Source of the DNA: Actinobacillus suis ATCC 33415
GTDB lineage: Bacteria; Pseudomonadota; Gammaproteobacteria; Enterobacterales; Pasteurellaceae
Direction: 5' to 3'
DNA: 64,000 nt
Assembly: GCF_000739435.1 (NCBI RefSeq)
Contig: NZ_CP009159.1
Coordinates: 2,316,501 to 2,380,500, forward strand
Each line of letters opens with the position of its first letter. The first letter of the stretch is position 1. Both the position numbers and the translations under genes were made by a program. Positions 20,025 to 29,473 of the stretch are shown one piece after another. The notes under the pieces are model-generated. The model was not told the origin of the DNA. It searched no databases and worked only from the letters and a program-made list of their open reading frames with translations.

Positions 20025-20899
20025 AGGGGATCATTTTAGCTGGCGGATCCGGTACACGTTTGTACCCGATTACGCGAGGTGTCTCTAAGCAATTACTGCC
20101 GGTATATAATAAGCCGATGATCTATTATCCATTATCGGTGTTAATGTTAGCTGGCATCCGAGAAATTTTAGTGATTACCACACCGGAAGATAATGAGAGT
20201 TTTAAACGCTTATTAGGAGGTGGATCTGATTTCGGCATTCAGCTTTCTTATGCTATTCAGCCAAGCCCAGACGGTTTAGCGCAGGCATTTTTAATCGGTG
20301 AAGACTTTATCGGTAAGGATAATGTTTGCTTGATCTTAGGAGATAATATTTTCTACGGTCAGGGCTTCACACCAACATTACGTAAAATTTCTGAGCGTGA
20401 ATACGGCGCAACGATTTTCGGTTATCAAGTGAAAGATCCCGAACGATTCGGCGTTGTGGAATTTGATCCAGCTTACAGAGTTCTGTCTATTGAAGAAAAA
20501 CCAGCGCAACCAAAATCGGATTGGGCGGTCACCGGTTTATATTTTTATGATAATCGAGTAATAGATTTTGCCAAAAAAGTCACCCCATCAGTACGAGGTG
20601 AATTAGAAATTACCTCGATTAATCAAATGTATTTACAAGACGGATCTTTAAATATTCAGTTACTTGGGCGTGGCTTTGCTTGGTTGGATACCGGTACGCA
20701 CGATAGTTTGCATGAGGCTGCTTCATTTGTGAAAACGATTGAGCATGTGCAAAACCTACAAGTTGCTTGCTTAGAAGAGATTGCTTGGCGTAATAATTGG
20801 TTGAGCTCCGAGCAAGTTGAAGCTTTAGCGAAACCTATGGCAAAAAATGCGTATGGGCAATATTTACTAAGATTGATTCAGACAAGCAGAGATATTTAG
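20021..20899 (+). CDS. rmlA: Glucose-1-phosphate thymidylyltransferase
   Basis: 292 residues. Joins dTTP and glucose 1-phosphate to form dTDP-glucose. The nucleotidyltransferase signature [31 protein letters not shown] opens the protein (about residues 8-38), and the metal site [13 protein letters not shown] and [10 protein letters not shown] with EEKP follow. The start overlaps the rmlB stop, so translation is coupled. A short hairpin (20895-20918) covers the stop codon but has no T run. It closes the polysaccharide region; rpsU begins a new housekeeping unit about 200 bp later. Confidence 0.97.
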   Translation: MKGIILAGGSGTRLYPITRGVSKQLLPVYNKPMIYYPLSVLMLAGIREILVITTPEDNESFKRLLGGGSDFGIQLSYAIQPSPDGLAQAFLIGEDFIGKDNVCLILGDNIFYGQGFTPTLRKISEREYGATIFGYQVKDPERFGVVEFDPAYRVLSIEEKPAQPKSDWAVTGLYFYDNRVIDFAKKVTPSVRGELEITSINQMYLQDGSLNIQLLGRGFAWLDTGTHDSLHEAASFVKTIEHVQNLQVACLEEIAWRNNWLSSEQVEALAKPMAKNAYGQYLLRLIQTSRDI

Positions 20900-20996
20900 G
20901 ATCATTTAAGATCCTAAAAGCCTTATGATTGAGTTAATGAACAAAAATAGATGAAAAAATAGTAAGTTTTGAACCATTTTCTAGGTGAAATTACCC

Positions 20997-21025
20997 TTTA
21001 CTTTAAAGGCTAGCTGCGGTAAAAT
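20997..21025 (+). promoter_or_regulatory. Sigma70 promoter of rpsU-dnaG-rpoD
   Basis: TTTACT at 20997-21002, 17-bp spacer, TAAAAT at 21020-21025, about 80 bp before rpsU. Confidence 0.6.
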
Positions 21026-21105
21026 GCGCTACCTTTTTTAGTTCTATGTCGCCAAAAATTGATGTGCGACTTTATTTAAACATATATTTCCTGAGGTGAT
21101 GGCAT

Positions 21106-21321
21106 ATGCCAGTAATTAAAGTTCGTGAAAATGAATCATTTGACGTTGCATTACGTCGTTTCAAACGCTCTTGCGAAAAAGCAGGTTTATTAGCAGAAGT
21201 TCGCGCTCGTGAATTCTACGAAAAACCAACTACAATTCGTAAACGTGAAAAAGCATCTTTAGCTAAACGTCACGCTAAACGTAATGCACGTGAAAATGCA
21301 CGTAACACTCGTTTATACTAA
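21106..21321 (+). CDS. rpsU: 30S ribosomal protein S21
   Basis: 71 residues, the universal gammaproteobacterial length. Sequence [20 protein letters not shown] and the arginine- and alanine-rich C-terminus ending NTRLY are standard. S21 sits near the anti-Shine-Dalgarno region of the small subunit and is needed for initiation. First gene of the macromolecular synthesis operon. GAGGTGAT before the ATG is a strong ribosome site. A hairpin at 21351-21391 separates it from dnaG, allowing much more S21 than primase. Confidence 0.98.
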   Translation: MPVIKVRENESFDVALRRFKRSCEKAGLLAEVRAREFYEKPTTIRKREKASLAKRHAKRNARENARNTRLY

Positions 21322-21350
21322 TTAGCAGTCTGCTATTTAGCTTAAATTAA

Positions 21351-21391
21351 CTAAAACCGTGAAACCTTTTGGAATCACGGTTTTAGTGTTT
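21351..21391 (+). terminator. Partial terminator between rpsU and dnaG
   Basis: CTAAAACCGTGA (21351-21362) pairs perfectly with TCACGGTTTTAG (21375-21386), then TGTTTTTAG. Position corresponds to the attenuating terminator known between rpsU and dnaG in E. coli. An uptake-signal inverted pair follows at about 21427-21480. Confidence 0.8.
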
Positions 21392-21501
21392 TTAGTGAAC
21401 CCACCTATGTAACCTATTAGTAAATAAGCGGTCAAATTTTCATAATTTTTTGCAAAATTTAGCGTAATTTTAACCGCTTGCCACTATGACAAGGAGAATC
21501 A

Positions 21502-23244
21502 ATGAAAGGCACAATTCCTCGTTCGTTTATTGATGATCTTGTTGCGCGTACTGACATTGTTGAGCTGATCAATAGCCGAGTCAAACTCAAGAAAGCAGGG
21601 AGAGATTATCAAGCCTGTTGTCCGTTTCATCACGAAAAAAGTCCTTCGTTTACCGTAAGTCAATCTAAACAGTTTTATCACTGTTTTGGTTGCGGTGCAC
21701 ATGGTAATGCGATTAGCTTTTTGATGGATTACGATAAACTGGAATTTCCGGAGGCAATTGAAGAACTTGCGGCGATGCAGGGTTTGGAAGTACCGCGTGA
21801 AAATGTGATCGCTCGTGACGGCAAGCCTCAGGCAAGTTATAAAACTAAACGTAATTTATATGAGCTGTTAGAAGCGATTAGTCAGTTTTATCAACAAAAC
21901 TTAACTCAAGATATTCCTAGCCAAAGCTACTTACAAAGCCGTGGATTATCACCGGAGATCATTGCTCGTTTTGAGATCGGCTTTGCACATAATTCAATGG
22001 ATTCGGTATTACGCAAATTCGGCACGAATCGTGATGAAGTACAGAAATTGTTCGATACGGGCATGATTACGCAAAATGATAGCGGTCGAATTTATGATAA
22101 ATTTCGCAATCGAGTAATGTTCCCGATTCGTGATAAACGTGGACGAGTGATAGCCTTTGGTGGGCGAGTGATGGGGGATGAACGACCTAAATATCTGAAT
22201 TCACCGGAATCGGCGACTTATCATAAAGGTAATGAACTGTACGGTTTATTTCAAGCGTTGCAACAGAATGAAAACCCTACCTCACTCGTTGTGGTCGAAG
22301 GGTATATGGATGTGGTTGCATTAGCGCAATTCGGGGTAGATAACGTGGTAGCGTCACTCGGTACGGCAACTACCGGTGAGCAAATTCAGCAAATGTTCCG
22401 TGTCACCGAACAAGTGATCTGTTGTTACGACGGTGATAGAGCCGGACGAGAGGCGGCATGGCGAGCGTTTGAAAATGCATTGCCATATTTGCATGACGGG
22501 CGTCAGCTGAAATTTATTTTCTTGCCGGACGGCGAAGATCCGGACAGTTTTGTTCGAGCGCATGGCAAGCAAGGCTTTGAGGCATATTTGCAAAATGCGA
22601 TGTCGCTTAGTGATTTTCTGTTTGATTCACTGATTGCGCAGGTCGATCTCTCTAGCAAAGAAGGTAAATCGAAATTGGCGGCATTAGCCGTGCCGTTGAT
22701 TAACCGTATTCCGGGGGAAATGTTGCGTGTTTATTTACGCAACATTCTTGGACAAAAGCTTGGGATTTTAGATCCGGCGCAATTGGAGGCAATGTTGCCA
22801 AGTCGAGTGCAATCCGTACAGAAACCGGCGGTACAACCATTGCAAATTAAGCGAACGCCAATGCGTTTATTAATCGCTTTATTATTGCAAAACCCTGAAT
22901 TAGTGAAATTTGTGCCAGATATTTCAGCCCTTAAAACGTTGGATGAACCGGGCTTTGAGTTATTACTGGAATTGGTTGATGTTTGCCAACAAAAAGTCGG
23001 TGTATCAATGGGGGCTTTACTCGAACATTGGCGAGATAAACCGAATTATCGCACTCTTGAGTTATTAGCGAATTGGGATCATCTGGTGACACCGGAAAAT
23101 ATTGAAAGTACCTTTATCGAAACACTTGATTTTCTTTATGCAAAATTAGTGGAAAAACGGATCGAAGTATTGATTGCTAAAGATCGCACAGTAGGCTTAA
23201 ATGCAGAAGAAAAGCAAGAATTGGTGATGTTAATTGCACAGTAA
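21502..23244 (+). CDS. dnaG: DNA primase
   Basis: 580 residues. Makes RNA primers at the fork together with DnaB. The N-terminal CHC2 zinc-binding domain contains CCPFHHEKSPSF and FYHCFGCGAHGNAI (about residues 39-70). The TOPRIM core follows (VVVEGYMDVVALAQFG and CYDGDRAGREAAWRAFE, with the acidic metal ligands), then the helicase-binding C-terminal domain. AAGGAG precedes the ATG. Second gene of the rpsU-dnaG-rpoD operon. Confidence 0.98.
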   Translation: MKGTIPRSFIDDLVARTDIVELINSRVKLKKAGRDYQACCPFHHEKSPSFTVSQSKQFYHCFGCGAHGNAISFLMDYDKLEFPEAIEELAAMQGLEVPRENVIARDGKPQASYKTKRNLYELLEAISQFYQQNLTQDIPSQSYLQSRGLSPEIIARFEIGFAHNSMDSVLRKFGTNRDEVQKLFDTGMITQNDSGRIYDKFRNRVMFPIRDKRGRVIAFGGRVMGDERPKYLNSPESATYHKGNELYGLFQALQQNENPTSLVVVEGYMDVVALAQFGVDNVVASLGTATTGEQIQQMFRVTEQVICCYDGDRAGREAAWRAFENALPYLHDGRQLKFIFLPDGEDPDSFVRAHGKQGFEAYLQNAMSLSDFLFDSLIAQVDLSSKEGKSKLAALAVPLINRIPGEMLRVYLRNILGQKLGILDPAQLEAMLPSRVQSVQKPAVQPLQIKRTPMRLLIALLLQNPELVKFVPDISALKTLDEPGFELLLELVDVCQQKVGVSMGALLEHWRDKPNYRTLELLANWDHLVTPENIESTFIETLDFLYAKLVEKRIEVLIAKDRTVGLNAEEKQELVMLIAQ

Positions 23245-23303
23245 TTAAGCGGTCATTTTTAAGAAATTTTTTGCAAAACTATCAAGAAAATTGCAATTAA
23301 TGG

Positions 23304-23309
23304 TATAAT
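23304..23309 (+). promoter_or_regulatory. Extended -10 promoter for rpoD
   Basis: TGGTATAAT at 23301-23309 is an extended -10 (TGn plus consensus TATAAT) 41 bp before the rpoD ATG; the -35 is weak. It would let rpoD be made separately from dnaG. Confidence 0.5.
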
Positions 23310-23349
23310 CCAACACTATTTTTGCTCGCACACAAAACGGATACACATT

Positions 23350-25206
23350 ATGGAACAACAATTAGAACAGCAATCTCAATTAGAACTTCTGATTGCCCAA
23401 GGGCGTGAACAAGGTTATTTAACCATTTCAGAAGTGCACGACCACTTACCGGAAGAGTTGGTTGATGCGGAGCAGATCGAAGATATTATTCAAATGATCA
23501 ACGATATGGGGATCAAAGTTTTAGAAACCGCCCCGGATACTGACGAGTTAATGCTCGCAGAGAATATCGCTGATGAAGATGTCGTGGAAGAAGCGACTAA
23601 AGTACTTTCAACGGTAGAATCGGAATTAGGTAGAACAACGGATCCGGTTCGTATGTATATGCGTGAAATGGGTACGGTGGAATTACTTACCCGTGAAGGC
23701 GAGATTGATATCGCAAAACGTATCGAAGAAGGTATCAATGAAGTGCAATGTGCGGTTGCAGAATATCCGGAAGCCTTAACTGAATTAATCGGCTTTTATG
23801 CGCAAGTTGAAGAAGGCACAATGCGTTTGTCTGACTTAGTGACGGCGTTTGTTGATCCGAATGCGCAGGAAGAAGCAACGGTGGAAGATCTAGAAGCCGT
23901 GCTTGATGATGAAGATGCGGAAGCGGTGGCCGATGTGGATGATGAGAGCGAAGAGGAAGAAAGCGATAGCAGTGCGGATACGGGCGATGACAACTCAATC
24001 GATCCTGAGCTTGCTCGTGAGAAATTCTATGCGTTACGTGAGCAGCACGAGAAAGCATTGCAAGCGATTCAAAAACACGGTCGTGGTCATAAAAAATCAA
24101 GAGAGCACATCCAAGCGCTTTCAGATATTTTCCGTGAGTTCCGTTTAGTACCGAAACAATTTGATTTACTTGTGGAATCAATGCAAAAAATGATGAAACA
24201 AGTGCGTGCGGAAGAACGTCAGATTCAGCGTTATGCGGTTGAATATGCACAAATGAAAAAAGCCGATTTCTTAAAATTATTCCAAGGTAACGAAACTTCG
24301 GAAGAATGGATTGAAAAAGCAATCAACGCGAAAAAAGGCGCAGCACCGAAATTGGCTAACTACGTTGATCAAATTCGTGTCAATATCGCAAACTTACAAC
24401 GTATGGAACAAAGTACTGGTTTAACGGTGGCACAGATCCGTGAAATCGGCGGTCGTATTGCAAATGGTGAGTTAAAAGCTCGTCGTGCGAAAAAAGAGAT
24501 GGTCGAAGCGAACTTACGTTTAGTAATCTCGATTGCGAAGAAATATACCAACCGTGGCTTACAATTCTTAGACTTAATTCAAGAAGGTAACATCGGTTTG
24601 ATGAAAGCGGTAGATAAGTTTGAATACCGTCGCGGTTACAAATTCTCTACTTATGCAACATGGTGGATTCGTCAGGCGATTACCCGTTCAATCGCAGACC
24701 AAGCTCGTACCATCCGTATTCCAGTGCATATGATTGAGACCATCAATAAACTTAACCGTATTTCTCGTCAATGCCTACAAGAAATGGGACGTGAAGCGAC
24801 TCCAGAGGAGTTAGCGGAGCGTATGGGAATGCCGGAAGATAAGATTCGTAAAGTGCTGAAGATTGCAAAAGAGCCAATCTCAATGGAAACCCCAATTGGT
24901 GATGACGATGATTCACATTTAGGTGATTTTATTCAAGATGAAAGCCTTGAATTACCGTTAGATTCGGCAACAGCAGAAAGCTTACGTATTGCAACTAATG
25001 AGGTGTTAGAAGGCTTAACACCACGTGAAGCGAAAGTATTACGTATGCGCTTTGGTATTGATATGAATACTGACCACACACTTGAGGAAGTTGGTAAACA
25101 ATTTGATGTAACGCGTGAACGTATTCGTCAGATTGAAGCGAAAGCGTTACGCAAACTTCGTCATCCAAGCCGTTCAGAAACGTTACGTAGTTTCTTAGAC
25201 GACTAA
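23350..25206 (+). CDS. rpoD: RNA polymerase primary sigma factor (sigma70)
   Basis: 618 residues. Directs core polymerase to housekeeping promoters. Region 1.1 (about 1-95) is followed by region 1.2 with [22 protein letters not shown], a non-conserved acidic insert (about 180-215, very rich in D and E), and regions 2-4. Region 2 contains [27 protein letters not shown] and the -10 reader [15 protein letters not shown]. Region 4 contains [25 protein letters not shown], and the C-terminus ends LRSFLDD. Last gene of the operon, followed by a strong terminator. Confidence 0.99.
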   Translation: MEQQLEQQSQLELLIAQGREQGYLTISEVHDHLPEELVDAEQIEDIIQMINDMGIKVLETAPDTDELMLAENIADEDVVEEATKVLSTVESELGRTTDPVRMYMREMGTVELLTREGEIDIAKRIEEGINEVQCAVAEYPEALTELIGFYAQVEEGTMRLSDLVTAFVDPNAQEEATVEDLEAVLDDEDAEAVADVDDESEEEESDSSADTGDDNSIDPELAREKFYALREQHEKALQAIQKHGRGHKKSREHIQALSDIFREFRLVPKQFDLLVESMQKMMKQVRAEERQIQRYAVEYAQMKKADFLKLFQGNETSEEWIEKAINAKKGAAPKLANYVDQIRVNIANLQRMEQSTGLTVAQIREIGGRIANGELKARRAKKEMVEANLRLVISIAKKYTNRGLQFLDLIQEGNIGLMKAVDKFEYRRGYKFSTYATWWIRQAITRSIADQARTIRIPVHMIETINKLNRISRQCLQEMGREATPEELAERMGMPEDKIRKVLKIAKEPISMETPIGDDDDSHLGDFIQDESLELPLDSATAESLRIATNEVLEGLTPREAKVLRMRFGIDMNTDHTLEEVGKQFDVTRERIRQIEAKALRKLRHPSRSETLRSFLDD

Positions 25207-25220
25207 TAAAGTAAATGAGA

Positions 25221-25256
25221 AAATGCCCAACCTTAAGAGTTTGGGCATTTTTATTT
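25221..25256 (+). terminator. Rho-independent terminator of rpoD
   Basis: AAATGCCCAA (25221-25230) pairs with TTGGGCATTT (25241-25250), then TTATTTAT. Confidence 0.9.
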
Positions 25257-25365
25257 ATATCCGCAAATTGGAACGCTACCTAAATAAGCTAAGATGCATA
25301 GGCTTACTTTTTATAGCGTTTCATTATAAAATAACCACTTTTTATCACATTAAGGATTTACTTTT

Positions 25366-25689
25366 ATGACATATCCAGCTTGCCCGCAATGTAAGGGCGA
25401 AAATACTTACCATGACTCAATTCAATTCGTTTGCCCTGATTGTGCACATGAATGGACGGGTGAGGAAGTTGAAGAGCATGATGAAGATCAGTTAATCGTT
25501 AAAGACAGTAACGGTAATTTATTAGCTGATGGTGATGATGTTCTTTTAATCAAAGATTTAAAATTAAAAGGTTCTTCAGAAGTACTGAAGAAAGGAACTA
25601 AATTCAAAAATATCCGTTTAGTACATGGTGACCACAATGTTGATTGTGGCAAAATTATGCTTAAATCGGAATTCTTGAAAAAAGCTTAA
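25366..25689 (+). CDS. yjdM: PhnA/YjdM-family zinc-ribbon protein
   Basis: 107 residues. The N-terminal zinc ribbon uses two CxxC pairs (CPQC at about residue 6 and CPDC at about 24). The PhnA core follows: [35 protein letters not shown] and the closing [23 protein letters not shown]. Named after alkylphosphonate genes, but a role in phosphonate use has not held for the E. coli protein, so the function stays open. Single-gene unit with its own terminator. Confidence 0.92.
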   Translation: MTYPACPQCKGENTYHDSIQFVCPDCAHEWTGEEVEEHDEDQLIVKDSNGNLLADGDDVLLIKDLKLKGSSEVLKKGTKFKNIRLVHGDHNVDCGKIMLKSEFLKKA

Positions 25690-25714
25690 TTGGTTATTGA
25701 ATTTTGTTTATTGT

Positions 25715-25744
25715 AAACGCTCACCTTGGTGGGCGTTTTTTATT
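25715..25744 (+). terminator. Rho-independent terminator of yjdM
   Basis: AAACGCTCACC pairs with GGTGGGCGTTT (one mismatch) followed by TTTTATTT. Confidence 0.85.
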
Positions 25745-25791
25745 TCATAGTTTATATGTATTATTGATATAGATTTTATAGGTTAAGACTA

Positions 25792-25805
25792 TTGATAAAT
25801 CTCAA
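25792..25805 (+). promoter_or_regulatory. FNR-like box before the cytochrome peroxidase gene
   Basis: TTGAT-AAAT-CTCAA, one base away from the FNR consensus TTGAT-N4-ATCAA, about 60 bp before the start codon. HlyX is the FNR homologue known from A. pleuropneumoniae. Confidence 0.5.
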
Positions 25806-25861
25806 AAAATAGATACCTATTTTTATGAGATAATGTAACCTCACACAAATGGAGGTTACCG

Positions 25862-27262
25862 ATGAAAAAATATTTACTTTCAGCCTTAGCTGTTGCTGGC
25901 ATTGGCTATTTTTCTCTCGTGGGATATGCGTATTGGTTCGATAAAGAACAAGCGCCTAAATTACTGGCTGCAGCCGGATTACCGGAATCACACCAAGCCG
26001 TTGCTAGCGTGATGTTTGAAAATGGCTGTCAATACTGTCACACACCGAATGCAGAATTACCTGCTTATTCAAAATTACCTATCGCAAGTCAAATGATGGC
26101 GGCGGATATTGAAAAGGGAACTCGCTTTTTCCGTTTCGATCGTTTAATTGAAGGGATGAAAGATCCAAGCAAGCTTTCGGAAGCTGATTTGGCTAAGTTG
26201 GAGCAAGTTATTCGCAATGATGAAATGCCGATTGCGAAATATATCCATGTTCACTGGGGCGCTCGTCCGGATGCGGAACAGAAGAAAGTGATTCTAGATT
26301 GGATTACTGCACAGCGCCAGGCACACTTCTTACCAAAAGCAGAAGGCACAGATGCAACGCGTTTAGTTCAACCGATTCCAGATCAATTAGCAACCAATCC
26401 ACATAAAGTGGCACTAGGTGAGGGGCTTTATTTTGACGGACGTTTATCAGGTGACGGTTCAATCCAGTGCCGTACTTGTCACCAATTAACGCAAGGCGGG
26501 GTGGATAATTTACCGGTGTCGGAAGGGATTCACGGCTTAAAAGGCGGTATCAATGCACCAACCGTATTTAATGCGGCATTTAATAAATGGCAATTCTGGG
26601 ATGGTCGTGCGAAAACATTAGCTGATCAAGCGGGCGGTCCGCCAACTAATCCGGTTGAGATGGGGTCAAAAACTTGGGATGAGATTTTGGCTAAGTTGAG
26701 CAAAGATGAAGACTTTATGCAACGTTTCCTTGCAGTTTATCCACATCTTGATCAAGCAAATGTGACAGATGCGATTGGTGAATTTGAGAAAACGCTTATT
26801 ACACCAAATAGTGCCTTCGACCGTTTCTTAAAAGGTGATCAAAACGCATTAACTGACGTACAAAAACGTGGTTATGAACATTTCAAAAATGCGAAATGTG
26901 ACACCTGTCATACTGGTACGGCAATGGGTGGACAATCATTTGAATATATGGGCTTATACGGCGACTACTTCAAAGATCGTGGTACGGAATTAACGGAAGC
27001 GGATCACGGTCGTTATGCGGTAACTAAGGATCCAAGCGATATGCACCGTTTCAAAGTGCCGACTTTACGTAACGTGGCGTTAACCGCACCATATATGCAC
27101 GATGCAAGCGCGAAAGACTTAAAAGAAGCGGTTCGTATTATGGGTATTTACCAAAGCAATAAACAGTTCTCTGATACGGAGCTTAATGAGTTAGTTGCTT
27201 TCTTAGAATCACTAACCGGTGAATATAAAGGCAAATTACTAACTAATGAAAAAGTGAAATAA
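25862..27262 (+). CDS. ccp: Triheme cytochrome c peroxidase, membrane-anchored (YhjA-like)
   Basis: 466 residues. Reduces hydrogen peroxide in the periplasm using electrons from the quinol pool. One N-terminal segment (about 4-24) is a signal anchor. Three c-type heme motifs are seen: CQYCH (56-60), CRTCH (203-207) and CDTCH (346-350). Classical bacterial peroxidases have two; the extra N-terminal heme domain and the anchor match the E. coli YhjA type, which takes electrons directly from quinol. GGAGG lies 6 bp before the ATG. An FNR-like box upstream suggests oxygen-limited expression. A hairpin follows the stop. Confidence 0.93.
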   Translation: MKKYLLSALAVAGIGYFSLVGYAYWFDKEQAPKLLAAAGLPESHQAVASVMFENGCQYCHTPNAELPAYSKLPIASQMMAADIEKGTRFFRFDRLIEGMKDPSKLSEADLAKLEQVIRNDEMPIAKYIHVHWGARPDAEQKKVILDWITAQRQAHFLPKAEGTDATRLVQPIPDQLATNPHKVALGEGLYFDGRLSGDGSIQCRTCHQLTQGGVDNLPVSEGIHGLKGGINAPTVFNAAFNKWQFWDGRAKTLADQAGGPPTNPVEMGSKTWDEILAKLSKDEDFMQRFLAVYPHLDQANVTDAIGEFEKTLITPNSAFDRFLKGDQNALTDVQKRGYEHFKNAKCDTCHTGTAMGGQSFEYMGLYGDYFKDRGTELTEADHGRYAVTKDPSDMHRFKVPTLRNVALTAPYMHDASAKDLKEAVRIMGIYQSNKQFSDTELNELVAFLESLTGEYKGKLLTNEKVK

Positions 27263-27277
27263 TTTCACATAAACAAG

Positions 27278-27322
27278 CGGTGGGATTTCTGCAAAACTTT
27301 GCAAACATCCCACCGTTTTTTT
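27278..27322 (+). terminator. Terminator after the cytochrome peroxidase gene
   Basis: CGGTGGGAT (27278-27286) pairs with ATCCCACCG (27307-27315), then seven T. The left arm includes an ACAAGCGGT uptake core. Confidence 0.85.
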
Positions 27323-27620
27323 ATTTATTCAGCAATACTTCGATTTCTTTCGGTATCACTTTTGGCTCCGGCACAAATAATTGCTTATGTCGCTGTAGCT
27401 CACCTTTCTCCAGCACGATACTACTTTTAGGCACTTTAAATAACTTGCTTAAATATTTCAGCAAATGCGCGTTAGCCGCACCGTCGACCGGTGGTGCGGT
27501 AATCGCAATTTTGAGTTCATTATCGTGTAAACCGACAATTTGATCGCGGCTTGCCTTGGGTTGTAAAAAAATCCGCAGGCGGATGCCACACGGATTTTCA
27601 ATACGTTCTACTGCTTCCAT
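27321..27620 (-). CDS. yggU: DUF167 family protein YggU
   Basis: 99 residues, family-normal. Motif [22 protein letters not shown], then the family core [19 protein letters not shown], with [12 protein letters not shown] near the end. Function is unknown; the family has a small alpha/beta fold. Its ATG directly abuts the stop codon of yggT, so the two are translated from one message, the same pairing as in E. coli. Confidence 0.93.
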   Translation of the reverse strand: MEAVERIENPCGIRLRIFLQPKASRDQIVGLHDNELKIAITAPPVDGAANAHLLKYLSKLFKVPKSSIVLEKGELQRHKQLFVPEPKVIPKEIEVLLNK

Positions 27621-28154
27621 TTAAGCAATCGCCCAAAGCACGCCAAATATACTATAGAAAAGGTTATTTAGCAGAATTAAGCCGAACCCGAGTACCATCA
27701 CCGAAAAATCCAACATACCGGTACGCGGTAATAATTTACGGATAAAGCCTAATACCGGCTCGGTGATTTGTGCCACCATATAATCTAACGGGTGATCACC
27801 ACGTGTGACCCAACTCATTAAGGCACGAATTAAAGTGGTGAAAAACAGAATTTGACCGAAGGTTTTTACCACTCCCAATAAGCCCGCTAACACTGCCATG
27901 GCTACTGGTACACCTAAAATAAATTTCTCTAAAGCAAGTAATAGTAGTGCAATCAGTAATGCAGCGAAATTGATGTTTTTTACGGTTGGAATCACTTTAC
28001 TTACTGGATTCACTAAGGGTGAAGTAAGGCGTAAAAGTGATTGGGATAACGGCATATAGGGATCAACACGGCAAAATTGAAGCCAAGTACGCAAAATTAA
28101 TACAAAGCTAAAAAAGCCGATAATGATTGAAAGAACAGGGGCTAGAAATTCCAT
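27621..28154 (-). CDS. yggT: YggT family integral membrane protein
   Basis: 177 residues with four hydrophobic segments arranged as two repeats of the YGGT domain. Each repeat ends in the family motif, here PLSQSLLRLTSPLVNPVSKVIP (about 38-59) and PLDYMVAQITEPVLGFIRKLLP (second half). YggT homologues have been linked to osmotic tolerance and membrane organisation, but no molecular activity is established. It precedes yggU without a gap. An AGGAAG ribosome site lies before the ATG. Confidence 0.93.
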   Translation of the reverse strand: MEFLAPVLSIIIGFFSFVLILRTWLQFCRVDPYMPLSQSLLRLTSPLVNPVSKVIPTVKNINFAALLIALLLLALEKFILGVPVAMAVLAGLLGVVKTFGQILFFTTLIRALMSWVTRGDHPLDYMVAQITEPVLGFIRKLLPRTGMLDFSVMVLGFGLILLNNLFYSIFGVLWAIA

Positions 28155-28220
28155 CTATCTTCCTCTTATAAATATCTTCTATAAACTATTCGGGCGGGAA
28201 TACACCCGCCCTCATGATAG

Positions 28221-28265
28221 AAAGCGGTCGGAATTTGCAATTTTTTTGCAAAATTTAACCGCTTG
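28221..28265. terminator. Uptake-signal inverted pair after yggL
   Basis: AAGCGGTCGGAATTT and AAATTTAACCGCTTGT face each other around TTTTTTTGCA. It follows the yggL stop on the minus strand and is the only candidate terminator there. Confidence 0.6.
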
Positions 28266-28276
28266 TCGCTAAAGCA

Positions 28277-28618
28277 TTAGCCTTGAACCGGATAATCCCA
28301 CCAGATGTCGAATAAACCGCTTACTTCAACTTGAGTTAAGCCATTGTTTTCTAACCAAGTTTTTACTAATTGTTGGTGAGATTCATCACATTTACCTAAT
28401 TTTTCTAAGCAAACTAAACCTTCCCAGTGTAAGTAACCGCTACCTTCATAAGCTAAACCGTTTGGTTTGATTACTTCTGCGATAAAACGGTCTACGGTTA
28501 AATCAATTTGATCAATACCTGTGTTTTCCGCAAATTGGAATTTTACTAAGAAGCCTAATTCTTGGAATTCTGCTAAGTGCATTTTTTTACGCTGACGCGC
28601 GTTGCGTTGAATAGCCAT
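28277..28618 (-). CDS. yggL: YggL family protein (DUF469), ribosome-associated candidate
   Basis: 113 residues. Starts AIQRNARQRKKMHLAEFQELGF and contains the family-typical GSGYLHWEGLVCLE and a C-terminal GLFDIWWDYPV. The family (50S-binding in E. coli) has no known enzyme activity. It follows trmB 46 bp downstream on the same strand, as trmB(yggH)-yggL do in E. coli. AGGGGAGAT before the ATG is a good ribosome site. Confidence 0.93.
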   Translation of the reverse strand: MAIQRNARQRKKMHLAEFQELGFLVKFQFAENTGIDQIDLTVDRFIAEVIKPNGLAYEGSGYLHWEGLVCLEKLGKCDESHQQLVKTWLENNGLTQVEVSGLFDIWWDYPVQG

Positions 28619-28664
28619 TTGTATCTCCCCTTATTTAATGAGAATGGATAGTTAAAATCAATCG

Positions 28665-29426
28665 TTAAACCGATTGTGCTTGTTTAACGAAATATAAGTC
28701 CCACACGCCGTGTCCAAGACGATGACCGCGTTCTTCAAACTTGGTTAAAGGGCGGAAATCTGGGCGTGGAATAAAGTCATTGGTTGTCGAGGTATTGCGT
28801 AACTCTTTGTCGAATTGACGTAGTACTTCCAGCATATGTTCTGCATAGTTTTCCCAGTCGGTTGCGAAATGGATAAAACCATTATCCCCTAATTTAGTTA
28901 GCACTCGAGTGATAAATTCCGGCTGCACAATACGGCGTTTATGGTGTTTCGCTTTTTGCCACGGATCCGGGAAATAGAGTTGTAGACCGCCTAATGCAGC
29001 GTCAGCAATCGCATCACGTAAGATTTCCGTTGCATCATGGCAAATCACACGCAAGTTTTTCACGCCTTTTTCTAAGGCATAAGCGATACAAGCGCCGACA
29101 CCCGGCGTATGTACTTCAATACCGATATAGTTACGATCCGGATTTTGTTCCGCCATTTCAACCAATGAACGTCCCATACCGAAGCCGATTTCTAACACAA
29201 CCGGATTGTTGTTACCGAAAATCTGCTCAAAATTAAAAGGTGTGTTTTGATAATCCAAACCGAGATTTGCCCAGTTGTTATTCATCATATCACGTTGGTA
29301 ATCGCTCAAACGCCCGGTACGTAATACGAAACTACGTACTTTACGAAGATAACGACCGTCTTCGGTGAATTCGGCTTGTTCTACGGTTTTACGTTTTTTA
29401 TCTGCAAAAGTTTGTTTTTCTGACAT
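28665..29426 (-). CDS. trmB: tRNA (guanine-N7-)-methyltransferase
   Basis: 253 residues from the ATG at 29424-29426. Adds m7G at position 46 of tRNA. S-adenosylmethionine site [16 protein letters not shown], then [24 protein letters not shown] and the catalytic [20 protein letters not shown]. The frame is open to 29507, but that longer start would reach within 33 bp of fabH and add 27 residues not expected for the family (about 240). Fourth gene of the yceD-rpmF-plsX-fabH group on the minus strand; an ACCGCTTGT uptake core lies just upstream. Confidence 0.95.
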   Translation of the reverse strand: MSEKQTFADKKRKTVEQAEFTEDGRYLRKVRSFVLRTGRLSDYQRDMMNNNWANLGLDYQNTPFNFEQIFGNNNPVVLEIGFGMGRSLVEMAEQNPDRNYIGIEVHTPGVGACIAYALEKGVKNLRVICHDATEILRDAIADAALGGLQLYFPDPWQKAKHHKRRIVQPEFITRVLTKLGDNGFIHFATDWENYAEHMLEVLRQFDKELRNTSTTNDFIPRPDFRPLTKFEERGHRLGHGVWDLYFVKQAQSV

Positions 29427-29473
29427 TTGTAAAAATTCTATCTTTTTTGACCGCTTGTTAGAGACGACATGGG

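Noticed and set aside
23735..24322. A 195-residue minus-strand frame inside rpoD
   Set aside because: It lies wholly within the sigma factor gene in the antisense direction and reads as low-complexity histidine- and leucine-rich sequence; several other long antisense frames (for example in tig, rnr, dnaG and tyrS) are rejected for the same reason.
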